The position numbers and the translations under genes are program-made. A DNA stretch of 64,000 nt from Pedobacter metabolipauper (GTDB taxonomy: Bacteria; Bacteroidota; Bacteroidia; Sphingobacteriales; Sphingobacteriaceae): assembly GCF_004362715.1 (NCBI RefSeq), contig NZ_SNYC01000004.1, positions 744,001-808,000 on the forward strand, in the 5' to 3' direction. Shown piece by piece: positions 16,976 through 25,509 of the stretch (within the stretch, counting starts at the first letter, position 1; the number at the start of each line of letters is the position of its first letter). The notes below the pieces were generated by a model, which saw only the letters and a program-made list of their open reading frames with translations, searched no databases and was not told the DNA's origin.

Positions 16976-18061
16976 ATGAACATACAGACTGACCTCGCAG
17001 CCCGTTTTTCTGAAAATCCATTACTAAGCCCTAAAGATCTTAAACCCAGTGTGGAAGGATTGGAAATAGCCTGTCTCCTTAATCCAGGGGTTTTCACGTT
17101 CCAGAACAAGACCTGGATCCTGGTTCGGGTAGCAGAACGTCCGCAACAGCAGGAAGGGATCATCTCATTTCCGGTGCTAACCGGAAAAGGGATCCAGATC
17201 ATGGAGATTGAAAGCAATCATCCGGAGTTGGATGCAACAGACGCGCGGGTAATCAATTATAAAGGACTGGATTATTTAACTACCCTTTCCCACCTTCGCC
17301 TGCTCAGTTCAGAAGACGGTATAAACTTTACAGAACCAGAGGGATACCCGCTAATGCAGGGAGAAAATCCGCAGGAGGGGTTTGGAATAGAAGACTGCCG
17401 CGTTGCCCTCATAGAAGATACGTATTACTTAACCTATACAGCCGTGTCAGAAATGGGTGTTGGTGTAGGGATGCGTACCACCAAAGACTGGAAAACATTT
17501 CAGTCGCACGGAATGGTCATCCCACCACACAATAAGGATTGTGCCCTGTTTGAAGAAAAAATAAATGGAAAATATTATGCGCTGCACCGTCCAAGCAGTG
17601 TAGATCTGGGGGGTAACTTCATCTGGATCGCAGAGTCACCGGATGGCATCCACTGGGGCAATCATAAATGCATCATAAGAACGCGGGACAATCATTGGGA
17701 CAGCAAACGGGTAGGCGCAGGAGCAGCACCAATAAAAACGGAAAAAGGATGGCTGGAAATTTATCATGGTGCAAATCCAGCCCATCAATACTGTCTGGGG
17801 GCGTTCCTGATGGATCTCAATGATCCATCCAAAGTAATCGCCAGAACAGAAGACCCGATCATGAAACCGGCAGAAACGTATGAGCTGAGCGGCTTTTTTG
17901 GAGAAGTGGTGTTTACCAATGGCCACACTGTAAAAGGAGATGAACTGACCATTTATTATGGGGCAGCAGATGAATTTGTCTGTGGTGCCAAATTTTCTAT
18001 TGCCGCAATACTATCGGCCTTAACCTACAACCATGCTGAAGAAACTCACGTCAGAAATTAA
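16976..18061 (+). CDS. GH130-family mannoside phosphorylase or hydrolase
   Basis: This 361-aa five-bladed beta-propeller enzyme has no signal peptide, so it acts in the cytoplasm. GH130 enzymes phosphorolyse or hydrolyse beta-mannosides such as Man-beta-1,4-GlcNAc, beta-1,4-mannobiose or beta-1,2-mannosides. Family signatures seen are LLNPGVF near 35, GFGIEDCRV near residues 138-146 with the catalytic aspartate, ALHRPSS near 202, GAGAAPIKTEKGWLEIYHGA near 244-263, FFGEVVFTNG near 305 and IYYGAAD near 325. The overlap of 29 bp with the transporter gene implies coupled translation. With an MFS transporter and SusC/SusD, it probably processes a short mannoside taken into the cytoplasm. Which linkage it uses cannot be read from sequence alone. 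Confidence 0.92.
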   Translation: MNIQTDLAARFSENPLLSPKDLKPSVEGLEIACLLNPGVFTFQNKTWILVRVAERPQQQEGIISFPVLTGKGIQIMEIESNHPELDATDARVINYKGLDYLTTLSHLRLLSSEDGINFTEPEGYPLMQGENPQEGFGIEDCRVALIEDTYYLTYTAVSEMGVGVGMRTTKDWKTFQSHGMVIPPHNKDCALFEEKINGKYYALHRPSSVDLGGNFIWIAESPDGIHWGNHKCIIRTRDNHWDSKRVGAGAAPIKTEKGWLEIYHGANPAHQYCLGAFLMDLNDPSKVIARTEDPIMKPAETYELSGFFGEVVFTNGHTVKGDELTIYYGAADEFVCGAKFSIAAILSALTYNHAEETHVRN

Positions 18062-19331
18062 ACATTTCAAAGACCAGTCCCATAATTTTAAGGTATTAAC
18101 CTTAACCAACCTGATCTATAGCATCGTATTGCCGGTTATCGATATTTTCGTAGCCGCGTATGTCATGCGTAGCTCCAATGATCCAATGAAGGTAGTGGTC
18201 TACCAGTTAACCATTTATACCGGAATTCCGCTTACATTTTTAATCAATGGATGGCTGCTGAACCGCTTTCCGATCAAGGTATTGTACTCCTTCGGAATGG
18301 TATTGAGCGGAATCTCCATGATGATCATGATGTCCTTAAAAACCCTGGATGTAACCGGGATCGGGATCGCCGGGATCGTGATGGGGATGTCCTTCGGCTT
18401 TTACTGGGCAAACCGCGACTTTCTGGCACTGGCAACCACCAATGACAGCAACCGGAATTATTATTACGGACTGGAAACCTTCTTTTACACCATAATAGCC
18501 ATTGTAATACCTGTATTGATCGGCTGGTTTATCGAGTTCTCGGCAGCAGCCGGTGATGCCAAGCTCGCCTATAAAATAGTAACCGGGGTAGTCTTCGCCA
18601 TCACCATTGCCGCATCATTCATGTGTTTTACAGGCAAATTTGTCAATCCCGTCAATAAAAAATTCATCTACTTTAAGTTTGATCCATATTGGAACAAGCT
18701 CATGTTCCTGGCAGTATTAAAAGGCTTGGTGCAAGGTTTTCTCGTTACAGCGCCAGCAATGCTCATCATGCTGCTCCTTGGAAAAGAAGGAGCCTTAGGA
18801 ACAGCACAATCCGTAGGAGCCGTGTTCGCCGCCATATTAATGTACATCATAGGCCGTAACACCGGGCCGCAGCACCGCATCTATGTATTCGGGGCCGGAC
18901 TGGTATTATTCGCCATAGCCGCATTGATCAATGGGATCCTGTTTAATGAAACCGGGGTAATCCTGTTCATGCTCTTCCTGTTGCTTGCAAAACCATTACT
19001 CGATCTGGCCTATTTTCCAATCCAGTTCAGTGTGATCGATATCCTCACCAAAAAAGAAAAGCGCAGTGAGTTCGCATACATCCTCAACCATGAAGCAGGA
19101 TTGTATGCCGGCCGCCTGATGGGTGCAGGAACGTTTCTCCTGTTGGGATATTATATCTCCAACGAGGTTGCTTTACGATATGCCATCATTATTGTTGCTA
19201 TTTTGCAGCTTAGTTCATTCTGGGTAGCAAAAGACATCATTAAAAAAGGAAAAGTCATGAGTAAAGAACTTGCCGTTACAGAACCTTCAACCATCACTGC
19301 AGAAGCAGCAGCACTGGCCATCCAACCCTAA
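18033..19331 (+). CDS. MFS transporter, probably for the locus oligosaccharide
   Basis: This 432-aa inner-membrane protein has about twelve hydrophobic segments, beginning near residues 20-45 and ending near 395, with a short cytoplasmic C terminus. It lacks a signal peptide, as expected. The helix pattern and length fit the major facilitator superfamily; charged loops such as NRFPIK after helix 2 agree with it. It starts within the last 29 bp of the GH130 gene, and the next gene begins 4 bp after its stop. In comparable loci such a transporter passes a di- or oligosaccharide from periplasm to cytoplasm for a cytoplasmic phosphorylase. The substrate is therefore inferred to be the GH130 substrate. 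Confidence 0.88.
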   Translation: MLKKLTSEIKHFKDQSHNFKVLTLTNLIYSIVLPVIDIFVAAYVMRSSNDPMKVVVYQLTIYTGIPLTFLINGWLLNRFPIKVLYSFGMVLSGISMMIMMSLKTLDVTGIGIAGIVMGMSFGFYWANRDFLALATTNDSNRNYYYGLETFFYTIIAIVIPVLIGWFIEFSAAAGDAKLAYKIVTGVVFAITIAASFMCFTGKFVNPVNKKFIYFKFDPYWNKLMFLAVLKGLVQGFLVTAPAMLIMLLLGKEGALGTAQSVGAVFAAILMYIIGRNTGPQHRIYVFGAGLVLFAIAALINGILFNETGVILFMLFLLLAKPLLDLAYFPIQFSVIDILTKKEKRSEFAYILNHEAGLYAGRLMGAGTFLLLGYYISNEVALRYAIIIVAILQLSSFWVAKDIIKKGKVMSKELAVTEPSTITAEAAALAIQP

Positions 19332-19335
19332 TATT

Positions 19336-21048
19336 ATGAAACTAAAACTCACCTCCGCCTTTACACTACTTTCTTTATTTACCATAGCACTTTGCCAGGC
19401 CCAGGTTAAACAAATAAACATCAATCGGGTTAATGGAATGGCAGATCTGCCAAAGCCGCTTCAGATCATCGACTGGAAAGCAATGGCATTGAAGTTCGAT
19501 CGAACCATTTATGATTTTGATGCCAAAGGCGATTACTGGCCAATGGTCTGGATGGATAGTACCGGTAAAAACTATAAACAGCCTGTAATGGGCATGTACA
19601 CCGCCGTAGGAGATGTAAGGCAGGGCAGGCAGCACAATAAAGGAATGTTCCATGAAGCCATGGCCAATATGGGTTCCGTATTGGGAGCAAGCCTCGTAGG
19701 CCTCAATAAAAGTGACCAGAACGGATCCAATTACGCAGCAATGCTTAAAAATTATTTCAATAAAGATACCGGATGGGACATCATGATGAACAATACCGCT
19801 CCGGAAGTCGCTTTATTAGGAGGAGGTTATGGCCGCGACTGGTGGTACGATGTATATCCAAACGTGATGTTCTATGCCATATACGATCAGTATCCGTCCG
19901 AGCCGGAATTTGAAAGCATTGCCAGACAGATCGCCAACCAGTTCTATAAAGCAGATTCAATCTTAAACGGCAATTACAACTACTCCTATTTCGATTACGG
20001 CAAAATGAAACCCATGACCAACCAGATCTGCACACAGCCAGATGCCGCTGCGGGTCATGCCTATGTACTATATAACGCCTATAAAAAGTTTGGAGATCCC
20101 CGGTATCTTAAAGGAGCCATATCAGCCATGAAAGCATTGGAAAGTCAAAAGATCAATCCAACGTACGAGTTGCTGATGCCGTTTGGTGCATACCTTGCCG
20201 CCCGGATGAATGCAGAGCAGGGAACGACATTCGATATTCCAAAAATGCTGGACTGGACCTTTGACGGAACAGCAGTCTGCCGGGAAGGTTGGGGGTTTTT
20301 AGTCGGCAACTGGAATGGCATAGATATATCAGGCACCGTAGGCAGTACAGTAGATCATGGCGGGTATGCATTTTTGATGAATACCTTTGATGCCGCCTGG
20401 CCATTGGTTCCAATAGTGCGCTATCAGCCGCAATATGCCAATGCCATTGGCAAGTGGATGCTCAATGCCGTTAATGCATCCCGTTTCTTCTATCCGCAGT
20501 ATATGCCCAAAGAACACCAGACCATTCCGCAACTGGCATCCGTAACCAAAGGTGTGATCGCTTATGAAGGCTTTTCAAAAGCCTCCACATTTGATACCCT
20601 GTATAAAAGCCTGAAAGCACCGGTAGCACAAGGGGACGGACCAAAATGGGTGCCCGGACAAAATCCGGAAGTTTCCCAGTTTAGCGTATATGGAAGTGCA
20701 CACGTCGGTATTTTTGGAGGTATCGTTAAAGAAACTGAAATAAAAGGGATCTTAAAACTGGATCTTCTGGCAACAGATTTTTACCATGAAAAGGCATATC
20801 CTACTGATCTGTATTATAATCCATACCCATCAGCAAAGACAATTAATTACAAAGTGCCGGAAAAATCAGACCTGTATGATTTGGTTTCCCAAAAATTCAT
20901 TGCAAAAAATATCAGTTCGAAAACGAAGGTAACTATCCCATCGCTGCAATCTGTGGTGCTGGTCTGCATTCCATCCGGTAAAAAGGTAACCATTGAAGGC
21001 AATAAAATGAGTATCGATGGAATAACAGTGGATTATAAGATGAAGTAA
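19336..21048 (+). CDS. Secreted protein, possible alpha/alpha-barrel, function unknown
   Basis: This 570-aa protein has a signal peptide (MKLKLTSAFTLLSLFTIALCQAQ). The longest frame starts 66 bp upstream inside the transporter gene; the ATG at 19336 is preferred because it gives this signal and lies 4 bp after the transporter stop. The body is rich in helix-forming segments with aromatic and glycine-rich loops (GGGYGRDWWYDVYPN, YSYFDYGKM, GTVGSTVDHGGYAF), the look of an (alpha/alpha)6-barrel such as those of glycosidases or lyases. A beta-rich C-terminal part (about 480-570) follows. I do not recognise a CAZy family. As last gene of the SusC/SusD/GH130 operon it probably binds or cleaves the same glycan in the periplasm or outside. 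Confidence 0.8.
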   Translation: MKLKLTSAFTLLSLFTIALCQAQVKQININRVNGMADLPKPLQIIDWKAMALKFDRTIYDFDAKGDYWPMVWMDSTGKNYKQPVMGMYTAVGDVRQGRQHNKGMFHEAMANMGSVLGASLVGLNKSDQNGSNYAAMLKNYFNKDTGWDIMMNNTAPEVALLGGGYGRDWWYDVYPNVMFYAIYDQYPSEPEFESIARQIANQFYKADSILNGNYNYSYFDYGKMKPMTNQICTQPDAAAGHAYVLYNAYKKFGDPRYLKGAISAMKALESQKINPTYELLMPFGAYLAARMNAEQGTTFDIPKMLDWTFDGTAVCREGWGFLVGNWNGIDISGTVGSTVDHGGYAFLMNTFDAAWPLVPIVRYQPQYANAIGKWMLNAVNASRFFYPQYMPKEHQTIPQLASVTKGVIAYEGFSKASTFDTLYKSLKAPVAQGDGPKWVPGQNPEVSQFSVYGSAHVGIFGGIVKETEIKGILKLDLLATDFYHEKAYPTDLYYNPYPSAKTINYKVPEKSDLYDLVSQKFIAKNISSKTKVTIPSLQSVVLVCIPSGKKVTIEGNKMSIDGITVDYKMK

Positions 21049-21054
21049 TTACTG

Positions 21055-21762
21055 TTATTTCCGGCATACGATCACCTCCTTGCTGAAGTTAAATTTATTG
21101 GCCACTACAAAAATCTCTGCAGTGCTAAATCCTGCGGCTTTAAGCTTGTCCAATATGTCGGTACCGTAATTCCGAAATGCCAGAATTCCATTTTTCATAT
21201 AATCACCATGGTATTCTGGCTCCAGGATATGAACAATTTGACCGCTGTCGTCAACATATGCACGCTCAGTAGTTTGCCCGGATTTAAGATCAAGCGGAAC
21301 GGTAAAGCAAAATATACCTCCGGGCTTTAATACCCGGAGTACTTCAGTGAAGCCTTGATGGTCATTTATAACATGCTCAAAAACCTCGGTAGAGGTGACG
21401 ACATCAAAAGTATCTGAAAAATAAGTAAGATGTTCGACATTTTGCATCGTTCTGCCTTTATACATCGTCCCGCTGGTAATACCATCCATATAATCAGAAG
21501 TCGTTAAATGGTCAAAATTGCGTTTTAAATAATTATAAAAAGCGCCATGTGAAGACAATTCATAAATAACCGGATTTTTCGGCAAATGAAGTGAAGCAAA
21601 AACTTCAGCTAGTGCCCAATGTATAAAAGTAGAACGACAAGAAATACAACGGTAAGCAAAGGGGCCATTTGCTCTTTCTTTAAATAAGATTTCCGGTAGT
21701 TTAATAACAAACCCTCCACAAAGATTACACTTATGCTTTTCTTTTATCGCGATGTGCTGCAT
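21055..21762 (-). CDS. Class I SAM methyltransferase with N-terminal zinc finger
   Basis: This 235-aa cytoplasmic protein starts with a likely zinc site, C12-x2-C15 and C39-x2-C42. A methyltransferase domain follows with the acidic loop and post-motif segment (FDVVTSTEVFEHVINDH, then VLRVLKPGGIFCFTVPL) typical of Methyltransf_11/12 enzymes. The first SAM-binding loop is unusual: YELSSHGAF stands where E/DxGxGxG is normal. The gene is convergent with the polysaccharide utilisation operon (stops 6 bp apart) and faces a glycan-synthesis region. Zinc-finger methyltransferases of this size often modify sugars, but the acceptor is unknown. Confidence 0.82.
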   Translation of the reverse strand: MQHIAIKEKHKCNLCGGFVIKLPEILFKERANGPFAYRCISCRSTFIHWALAEVFASLHLPKNPVIYELSSHGAFYNYLKRNFDHLTTSDYMDGITSGTMYKGRTMQNVEHLTYFSDTFDVVTSTEVFEHVINDHQGFTEVLRVLKPGGIFCFTVPLDLKSGQTTERAYVDDSGQIVHILEPEYHGDYMKNGILAFRNYGTDILDKLKAAGFSTAEIFVVANKFNFSKEVIVCRK

Positions 21763-21863
21763 GATTAACTATGATAGGTATGAATAAACAAATAAAGTTA
21801 AAATAACTTGTATTTAGTTAAGGATTGCTGATTTATAAATGGAATCGCGCTTCAATTGAGCAC

Positions 21864-21909
21864 CTGTTTAAGTTAAACAGTTACAGGTTGAAAAATATGT
21901 TTTTCAACC
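21864..21909. promoter_or_regulatory. Two palindromes between divergent genes
   Basis: A 17-bp palindrome, CTGTTTAA-G-TTAAACAG (21864-21880), is followed 5 bp later by a perfect 10-bp hairpin, GGTTGAAAAA-TATG-TTTTTCAACC (21886-21909). Both lie in the 238-bp gap between the divergent methyltransferase and zinc-ribbon genes, where a terminator is not expected. The first looks like a dimeric operator. The second could be a terminator of a short antisense transcript or a second site. Confidence 0.45.
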
Positions 21910-22000
21910 GGGAATAAACTATAAATTAAGTTACATATTCGTTAGTGCCTATAGGAATAACTCTGTTAAATGGCTTAATTTTTGTTGTAAATTAATCTTT

Positions 22001-22249
22001 ATGGCCAAAAAAGCAGAAAATATTGAGTTTTTACTTATTTTAGCCACATTAATAAATTACATCTCTCCAATTATTGAAATGAGTTACTTAGATTACAAGT
22101 GTAAAAAATGCAATACAGATTTTCATTACCAGGTGCCGCGGGGATTTATTCTAAAAAATATGCTGGGGTTCTTGCCAATCCGTATTTACTGGTGTCCTAA
22201 ATGCACAACCAATAGGTATGTTTGGATCGATAAAAAAAAGAATAGTTAA
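22001..22249 (+). CDS. Small zinc-ribbon protein
   Basis: This protein of up to 82 aa has two cysteine pairs, C34-x2-C37 (YKCKKCNTDF) and C65-x2-C68 (YWCPKCTTNR), separated by 27 residues. That is a classic zinc-ribbon arrangement, as in rubredoxin-like or ribosomal small zinc proteins. The first 26 residues are hydrophobic and may not be translated: the ATG at 22079 (MSYLDYKCK) gives a compact 56-aa zinc ribbon and is a good alternative start. No partner is evident. It stands alone after a gap with palindromes and before an outer-membrane protein gene. Confidence 0.6.
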   Translation: MAKKAENIEFLLILATLINYISPIIEMSYLDYKCKKCNTDFHYQVPRGFILKNMLGFLPIRIYWCPKCTTNRYVWIDKKKNS

Positions 22250-22333
22250 TGATCTAAACATTCTAAATCTTATCTTAGTAACTTATGTCATTTGGGATAA
22301 TGACATTGTACATTGTTAATAACGTTAAGATAG

Positions 22334-23020
22334 ATGAAGAAACCTTTACTGTTTGTTTTAATAATGCTCTCCAATTATACAGCTTTTTCTCAAATGAGTG
22401 GTAACTACAACTACAGTCTTGGCCTTCGTGGTTATACCATCATGCAAATGCCTAAGATCTTAGATGAGTCAGATTCCTATACATTAGTTAATTCCCCTTT
22501 TAATGGGGCGATGGTTAAATTTAATGACAATCAGATCAGCTATAGAATTCAGGGCACATATTACAACAGGGCGAAAGAATTCTATAACAATTGTGAAAGT
22601 TGTGAGTTTGCAGCAGGAAGGGTAATCGATTACACCTTTAAAATAGGCTTTGAAAAAAACTTTAACTATTCCCGTGTACAGCCATATTTCGGCTTCGATA
22701 TCGGTTATCGTTCTAACGAATTTGATGGAAATCTGGAAAACCGCAATGAGATTAGTTCAAAGGCAATGCAGCAGACAAAAGTTGAGGCCACAAAAACAGG
22801 ATTTATGCTGTCACCGGTAATTGGTTTTAAAATTAATCCAATCGATCAGGTCTCTTTCTTCGCAGAAGGTACACTAGACTTCTTTTATTCCTACGAAAGA
22901 CAAGAACGCATTCTGCAGGATGCAGACAATACCAGGCTCCTCAGTAAGTTTAATAAAACAGAATATTTACTAAATCCAATCTCCATAGGAATTCAAATCC
23001 ATTTGGGACATAATAAATAA
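22334..23020 (+). CDS. Outer-membrane beta-barrel protein
   Basis: This 228-aa protein has a signal peptide (MKKPLLFVLIMLSNYTAFSQ). The mature part alternates hydrophobic and polar residues in short strands, with repeated aromatic ends (YTFKIGFEKNFNYS, VQPYFGFDIGYRSNEF, SPVIGFKINPIDQVSFFAEGTLDFFYSYE) and a terminal strand ISIGIQIHLGHNK. This is the pattern of an eight- to ten-stranded OmpW/OprF-like barrel. A single pair of close cysteines (NNCESCEF) lies in a predicted loop. The function is unknown. Confidence 0.8.
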   Translation: MKKPLLFVLIMLSNYTAFSQMSGNYNYSLGLRGYTIMQMPKILDESDSYTLVNSPFNGAMVKFNDNQISYRIQGTYYNRAKEFYNNCESCEFAAGRVIDYTFKIGFEKNFNYSRVQPYFGFDIGYRSNEFDGNLENRNEISSKAMQQTKVEATKTGFMLSPVIGFKINPIDQVSFFAEGTLDFFYSYERQERILQDADNTRLLSKFNKTEYLLNPISIGIQIHLGHNK

Positions 23021-23075
23021 TGATCATCAGTATGACAGCAATCATCCAAAAATGACAGCGATCATCGCAATGACA
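23021..23075 (+). repeat. Short ATGACAGCRATCATC repeats between genes
   Basis: ATGACAGCAATCATC (23032-23046) and ATGACAGCGATCATC (23052-23066) are near-identical and 20 bp apart. A related ATGATCATC precedes them and ATGACA follows at 23070. They fill the 66-bp gap between the barrel gene and the flavoprotein gene. They resemble short slippage-derived repeats; no function is seen. Confidence 0.6.
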
Positions 23076-23086
23076 AAATAAAATAA

Positions 23087-24334
23087 ATGAAGGTAGGAAT
23101 ATTAGGCGCAGGAATCTCGGGATTAAGTATAGCCAGGATGCTAAATGATAGTTTTGATGTAGAAATCCTGGAGTGTGCATCAGAATATGGAGGTATTGCT
23201 AAAACGAAACAAGTCGAAGGAGTAGCTTATCACAAGATAGGCGGACATTGCTTCAACTCAAAGTACCCGGAAGTTCTTGATTTTGTATTTGAACATATTC
23301 TAAGAAAAGAAGAATGGCATGTCATCCACAGAGATGCCGTAATTAAATTAAAAGGTCAGGAAGTATCCTATCCCATTGAATATGCAATTGGCCAGATCCA
23401 CCAATTCGATCCCCAGCTGGCCATTCACATCACCAGGGATTTTTTAAGTGCAAAAGATAATGGGGATTATACTAACCTTGAAGACTGGTTCAGAAAAAAG
23501 TTTGGAGATACCCTTGCTGATGTTTATTTTTTGCCCTATAACCGGAAGATCTGGAATAAGGAGCCCAATGAAATGAGCCCCGCATGGGTAGAAGGTAAAC
23601 TGCCAATTCCGGATAAAGAATCTTTCTTTAAAGGGTTGATTAGCAATGAGCAGGATAAAATGCCCCACGCCTCATTTTATTATCCCAATACAAATGACCA
23701 GAAAACCTTTATCGACAGTCTCGCAGAAGGATTAAATATCTCCTTGAATTATAAAGTGGATAAAATTGAATTCAAGAATTCCCAATGGGAGATTAATGCC
23801 GGTAAGACATACGATATATTGATCAGTACACTACCTTTAAATATCATCCCCGGCCTGATTCAGGGAACACCGGAAAAAATCAAAATTGAAGCCTCAAAAT
23901 TAAAATACAACAAAGTCAGCACCATGCTGTGGGAAACAAAGCCTACAACCCGCACCTGGACCTATGTTCCTGATCCTGAAAACCTGTTTCACCGGTATAT
24001 CCATATTGGAAGTTTCTTTAATCCATCGAAAAATTATTCCATAACAGAAGTTGTAGGCGAGCGAACTTATGAAGAAATGGTTGAGAATGGAAAGAAGGAT
24101 CCTTTCCTGATCAGGCCCGTAGATTATAACGTCTCCGGCCACGCCTATGTCGTATTTGATGAAAATTACGACACCGCTACTAAAAATGTTAAAGACTACC
24201 TTCAGCAGATTGAATTGTATACCCTTGGCAGATTCGGCGAATGGCAATACTATAATATGGATATATGTATAAAAAGCAGCCTGGAAACCGCTAAAAAGAT
24301 TAAAGAAAAATACTATAAACCAGCTTCAACATAA
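23087..24334 (+). CDS. FAD-dependent oxidoreductase, UDP-galactopyranose-mutase-like
   Basis: This 415-aa flavoprotein has an N-terminal dinucleotide fold (G7-A-G9-I-S-G12, then the acidic residue in VEILECASEYGG). It has the motif YNRKIWNKEPNEMSPAWVEGKLP near 155-180, which recalls the YNxKxW segment of the UDP-galactopyranose mutase and protoporphyrinogen-oxidase-like family. Many members lie in polysaccharide clusters and act on nucleotide sugars or carotenoid-like substrates. The canonical UGM substrate residues cannot be checked by eye. Its 3' end overlaps the convergent glycosyltransferase gene by 22 bp. A role in sugar modification is likely but not proven. Confidence 0.82.
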   Translation: MKVGILGAGISGLSIARMLNDSFDVEILECASEYGGIAKTKQVEGVAYHKIGGHCFNSKYPEVLDFVFEHILRKEEWHVIHRDAVIKLKGQEVSYPIEYAIGQIHQFDPQLAIHITRDFLSAKDNGDYTNLEDWFRKKFGDTLADVYFLPYNRKIWNKEPNEMSPAWVEGKLPIPDKESFFKGLISNEQDKMPHASFYYPNTNDQKTFIDSLAEGLNISLNYKVDKIEFKNSQWEINAGKTYDILISTLPLNIIPGLIQGTPEKIKIEASKLKYNKVSTMLWETKPTTRTWTYVPDPENLFHRYIHIGSFFNPSKNYSITEVVGERTYEEMVENGKKDPFLIRPVDYNVSGHAYVVFDENYDTATKNVKDYLQQIELYTLGRFGEWQYYNMDICIKSSLETAKKIKEKYYKPAST

Positions 24335-25320
24335 TCCTTTAATTGAAGGGCAACATTGGAGGTGTAATGTTTTTTTAAAAAGCTTACATAGGCATCAAGA
24401 TCAGGTCCGGAACCCGATAAATAAGACGATAAAAGGGTTTCAAATTCCAGGTACGAATCAACATTGGGGCAATATCTCTGAAGTTCATACGACCTGGTCT
24501 CATCTGTATCAGGATATCTTCCCAGCAGCAGGCATCCCGAAGCAATCAGCTCCAGGTATCTGGGCGTAACCGGATTAAAGCCGCCAGTTCTGATCTCGCC
24601 CCCGTCAATTCCAGCAGTAGAATAAAAACCAATCCGGCACTGTTTGAGCAAATCTGTATATTCCTGCCGGGTATGAAAACTACCTAAAATCCCAGACTTG
24701 TTGGACGAATAGAATAGCTGCCCGTTAATTTCTTCCTGGTATAAATATTCAATATCAGGAAACTTCTTTTCATATTCCAGTAAAAAGTCCCACAATATCT
24801 TGTTCTTCCTCCCAGCTAAAATAATATCATATTTCTTAGTAAAAGTAGTATGCCTGTCAATCATATATCTGTCTGACAAGGAAAGTGGCAGATGCCTGAT
24901 ATTTAAATTACAATGATTGTCTTTTAAAAAGTTGAAAGCCTCTAAGCTTGTGATACAGATTAAAGTACTGTTTTTATACGCCGCATGGAAGCTGCCTGCA
25001 TCCCGGGTAAAAAAATCTACTACAATAGGGATCGAATTGATCCCGTTACTATAAGAAAAATTCTTTTTTACGGTTAGCTCGAAAGCAATGTACTTGTCCT
25101 TTGATGCGAAAACAGAGTTAACAAACTGCGCAACCCATCGGGTTGGCGTCAAAGTGAAAAAACGCCTTACCCAGGTATTTTCATAAATATGTTCCTTAGT
25201 TTCAGCATTAATAACCGGTATGTCCAGAATGCTTGAAAAATCATCTTCCCATTCATAGATCAGGTGCCAGCTCGGCCAGTTCTGAAAATAACGCTTGGAT
25301 AGGATTTTTAGATTTTTCAT
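24313..25320 (-). CDS. Glycosyltransferase, CgeB-like GT-B
   Basis: This cytoplasmic protein of about 335 aa has a C-terminal glycosyltransferase group-1-like domain of the CgeB/YkvP type (YDIILAGRKNKILWDFL near 180, then TPRYLELIASGCLLLGRYPDT near 275). The longest frame begins at 25377, but MKNLKILSKRYFQNWPSW at 25320 is the more natural start; an ATG at 25326 is also possible. The N-terminal half is divergent. The gene is divergent from gmd and convergent with the flavoprotein gene, so it stands alone on the minus strand at the edge of the polysaccharide region. Donor and acceptor are unknown. Confidence 0.75.
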   Translation of the reverse strand: MKNLKILSKRYFQNWPSWHLIYEWEDDFSSILDIPVINAETKEHIYENTWVRRFFTLTPTRWVAQFVNSVFASKDKYIAFELTVKKNFSYSNGINSIPIVVDFFTRDAGSFHAAYKNSTLICITSLEAFNFLKDNHCNLNIRHLPLSLSDRYMIDRHTTFTKKYDIILAGRKNKILWDFLLEYEKKFPDIEYLYQEEINGQLFYSSNKSGILGSFHTRQEYTDLLKQCRIGFYSTAGIDGGEIRTGGFNPVTPRYLELIASGCLLLGRYPDTDETRSYELQRYCPNVDSYLEFETLLSSYLSGSGPDLDAYVSFLKKHYTSNVALQLKDYVEAGL

Positions 25321-25435
25321 AGACATTAAAAGGCCAAGGTAGCTTAATTTGGATAATTCTTTAAGAATCATAGCCAAAATACCTTGATAAGAATGTTTTT
25401 AAAAGCATTTTTATTGCTAACTCAATTGTTGTATC

Positions 25436-25467
25436 TTGCTTCCAAATCAAATATTTCCGTATGTTTG
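25436..25467 (+). promoter_or_regulatory. Promoter of the first polysaccharide operon
   Basis: TTG at 25436-25438 and TATGTTTG at 25460-25467 are 21 bp apart and fit the Bacteroidota -33/-7 pattern (TTG and TAnnTTTG). They lie 43 bp before the gmd start codon, in the gap after the divergent glycosyltransferase gene. Transcription would start near 25474. This is one of the best promoter matches in the window. Confidence 0.55.
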
Positions 25468-25509
25468 CTGGCTTTAATAGACAATCACCAATCTAATTTA
25501 CGAAACCAC

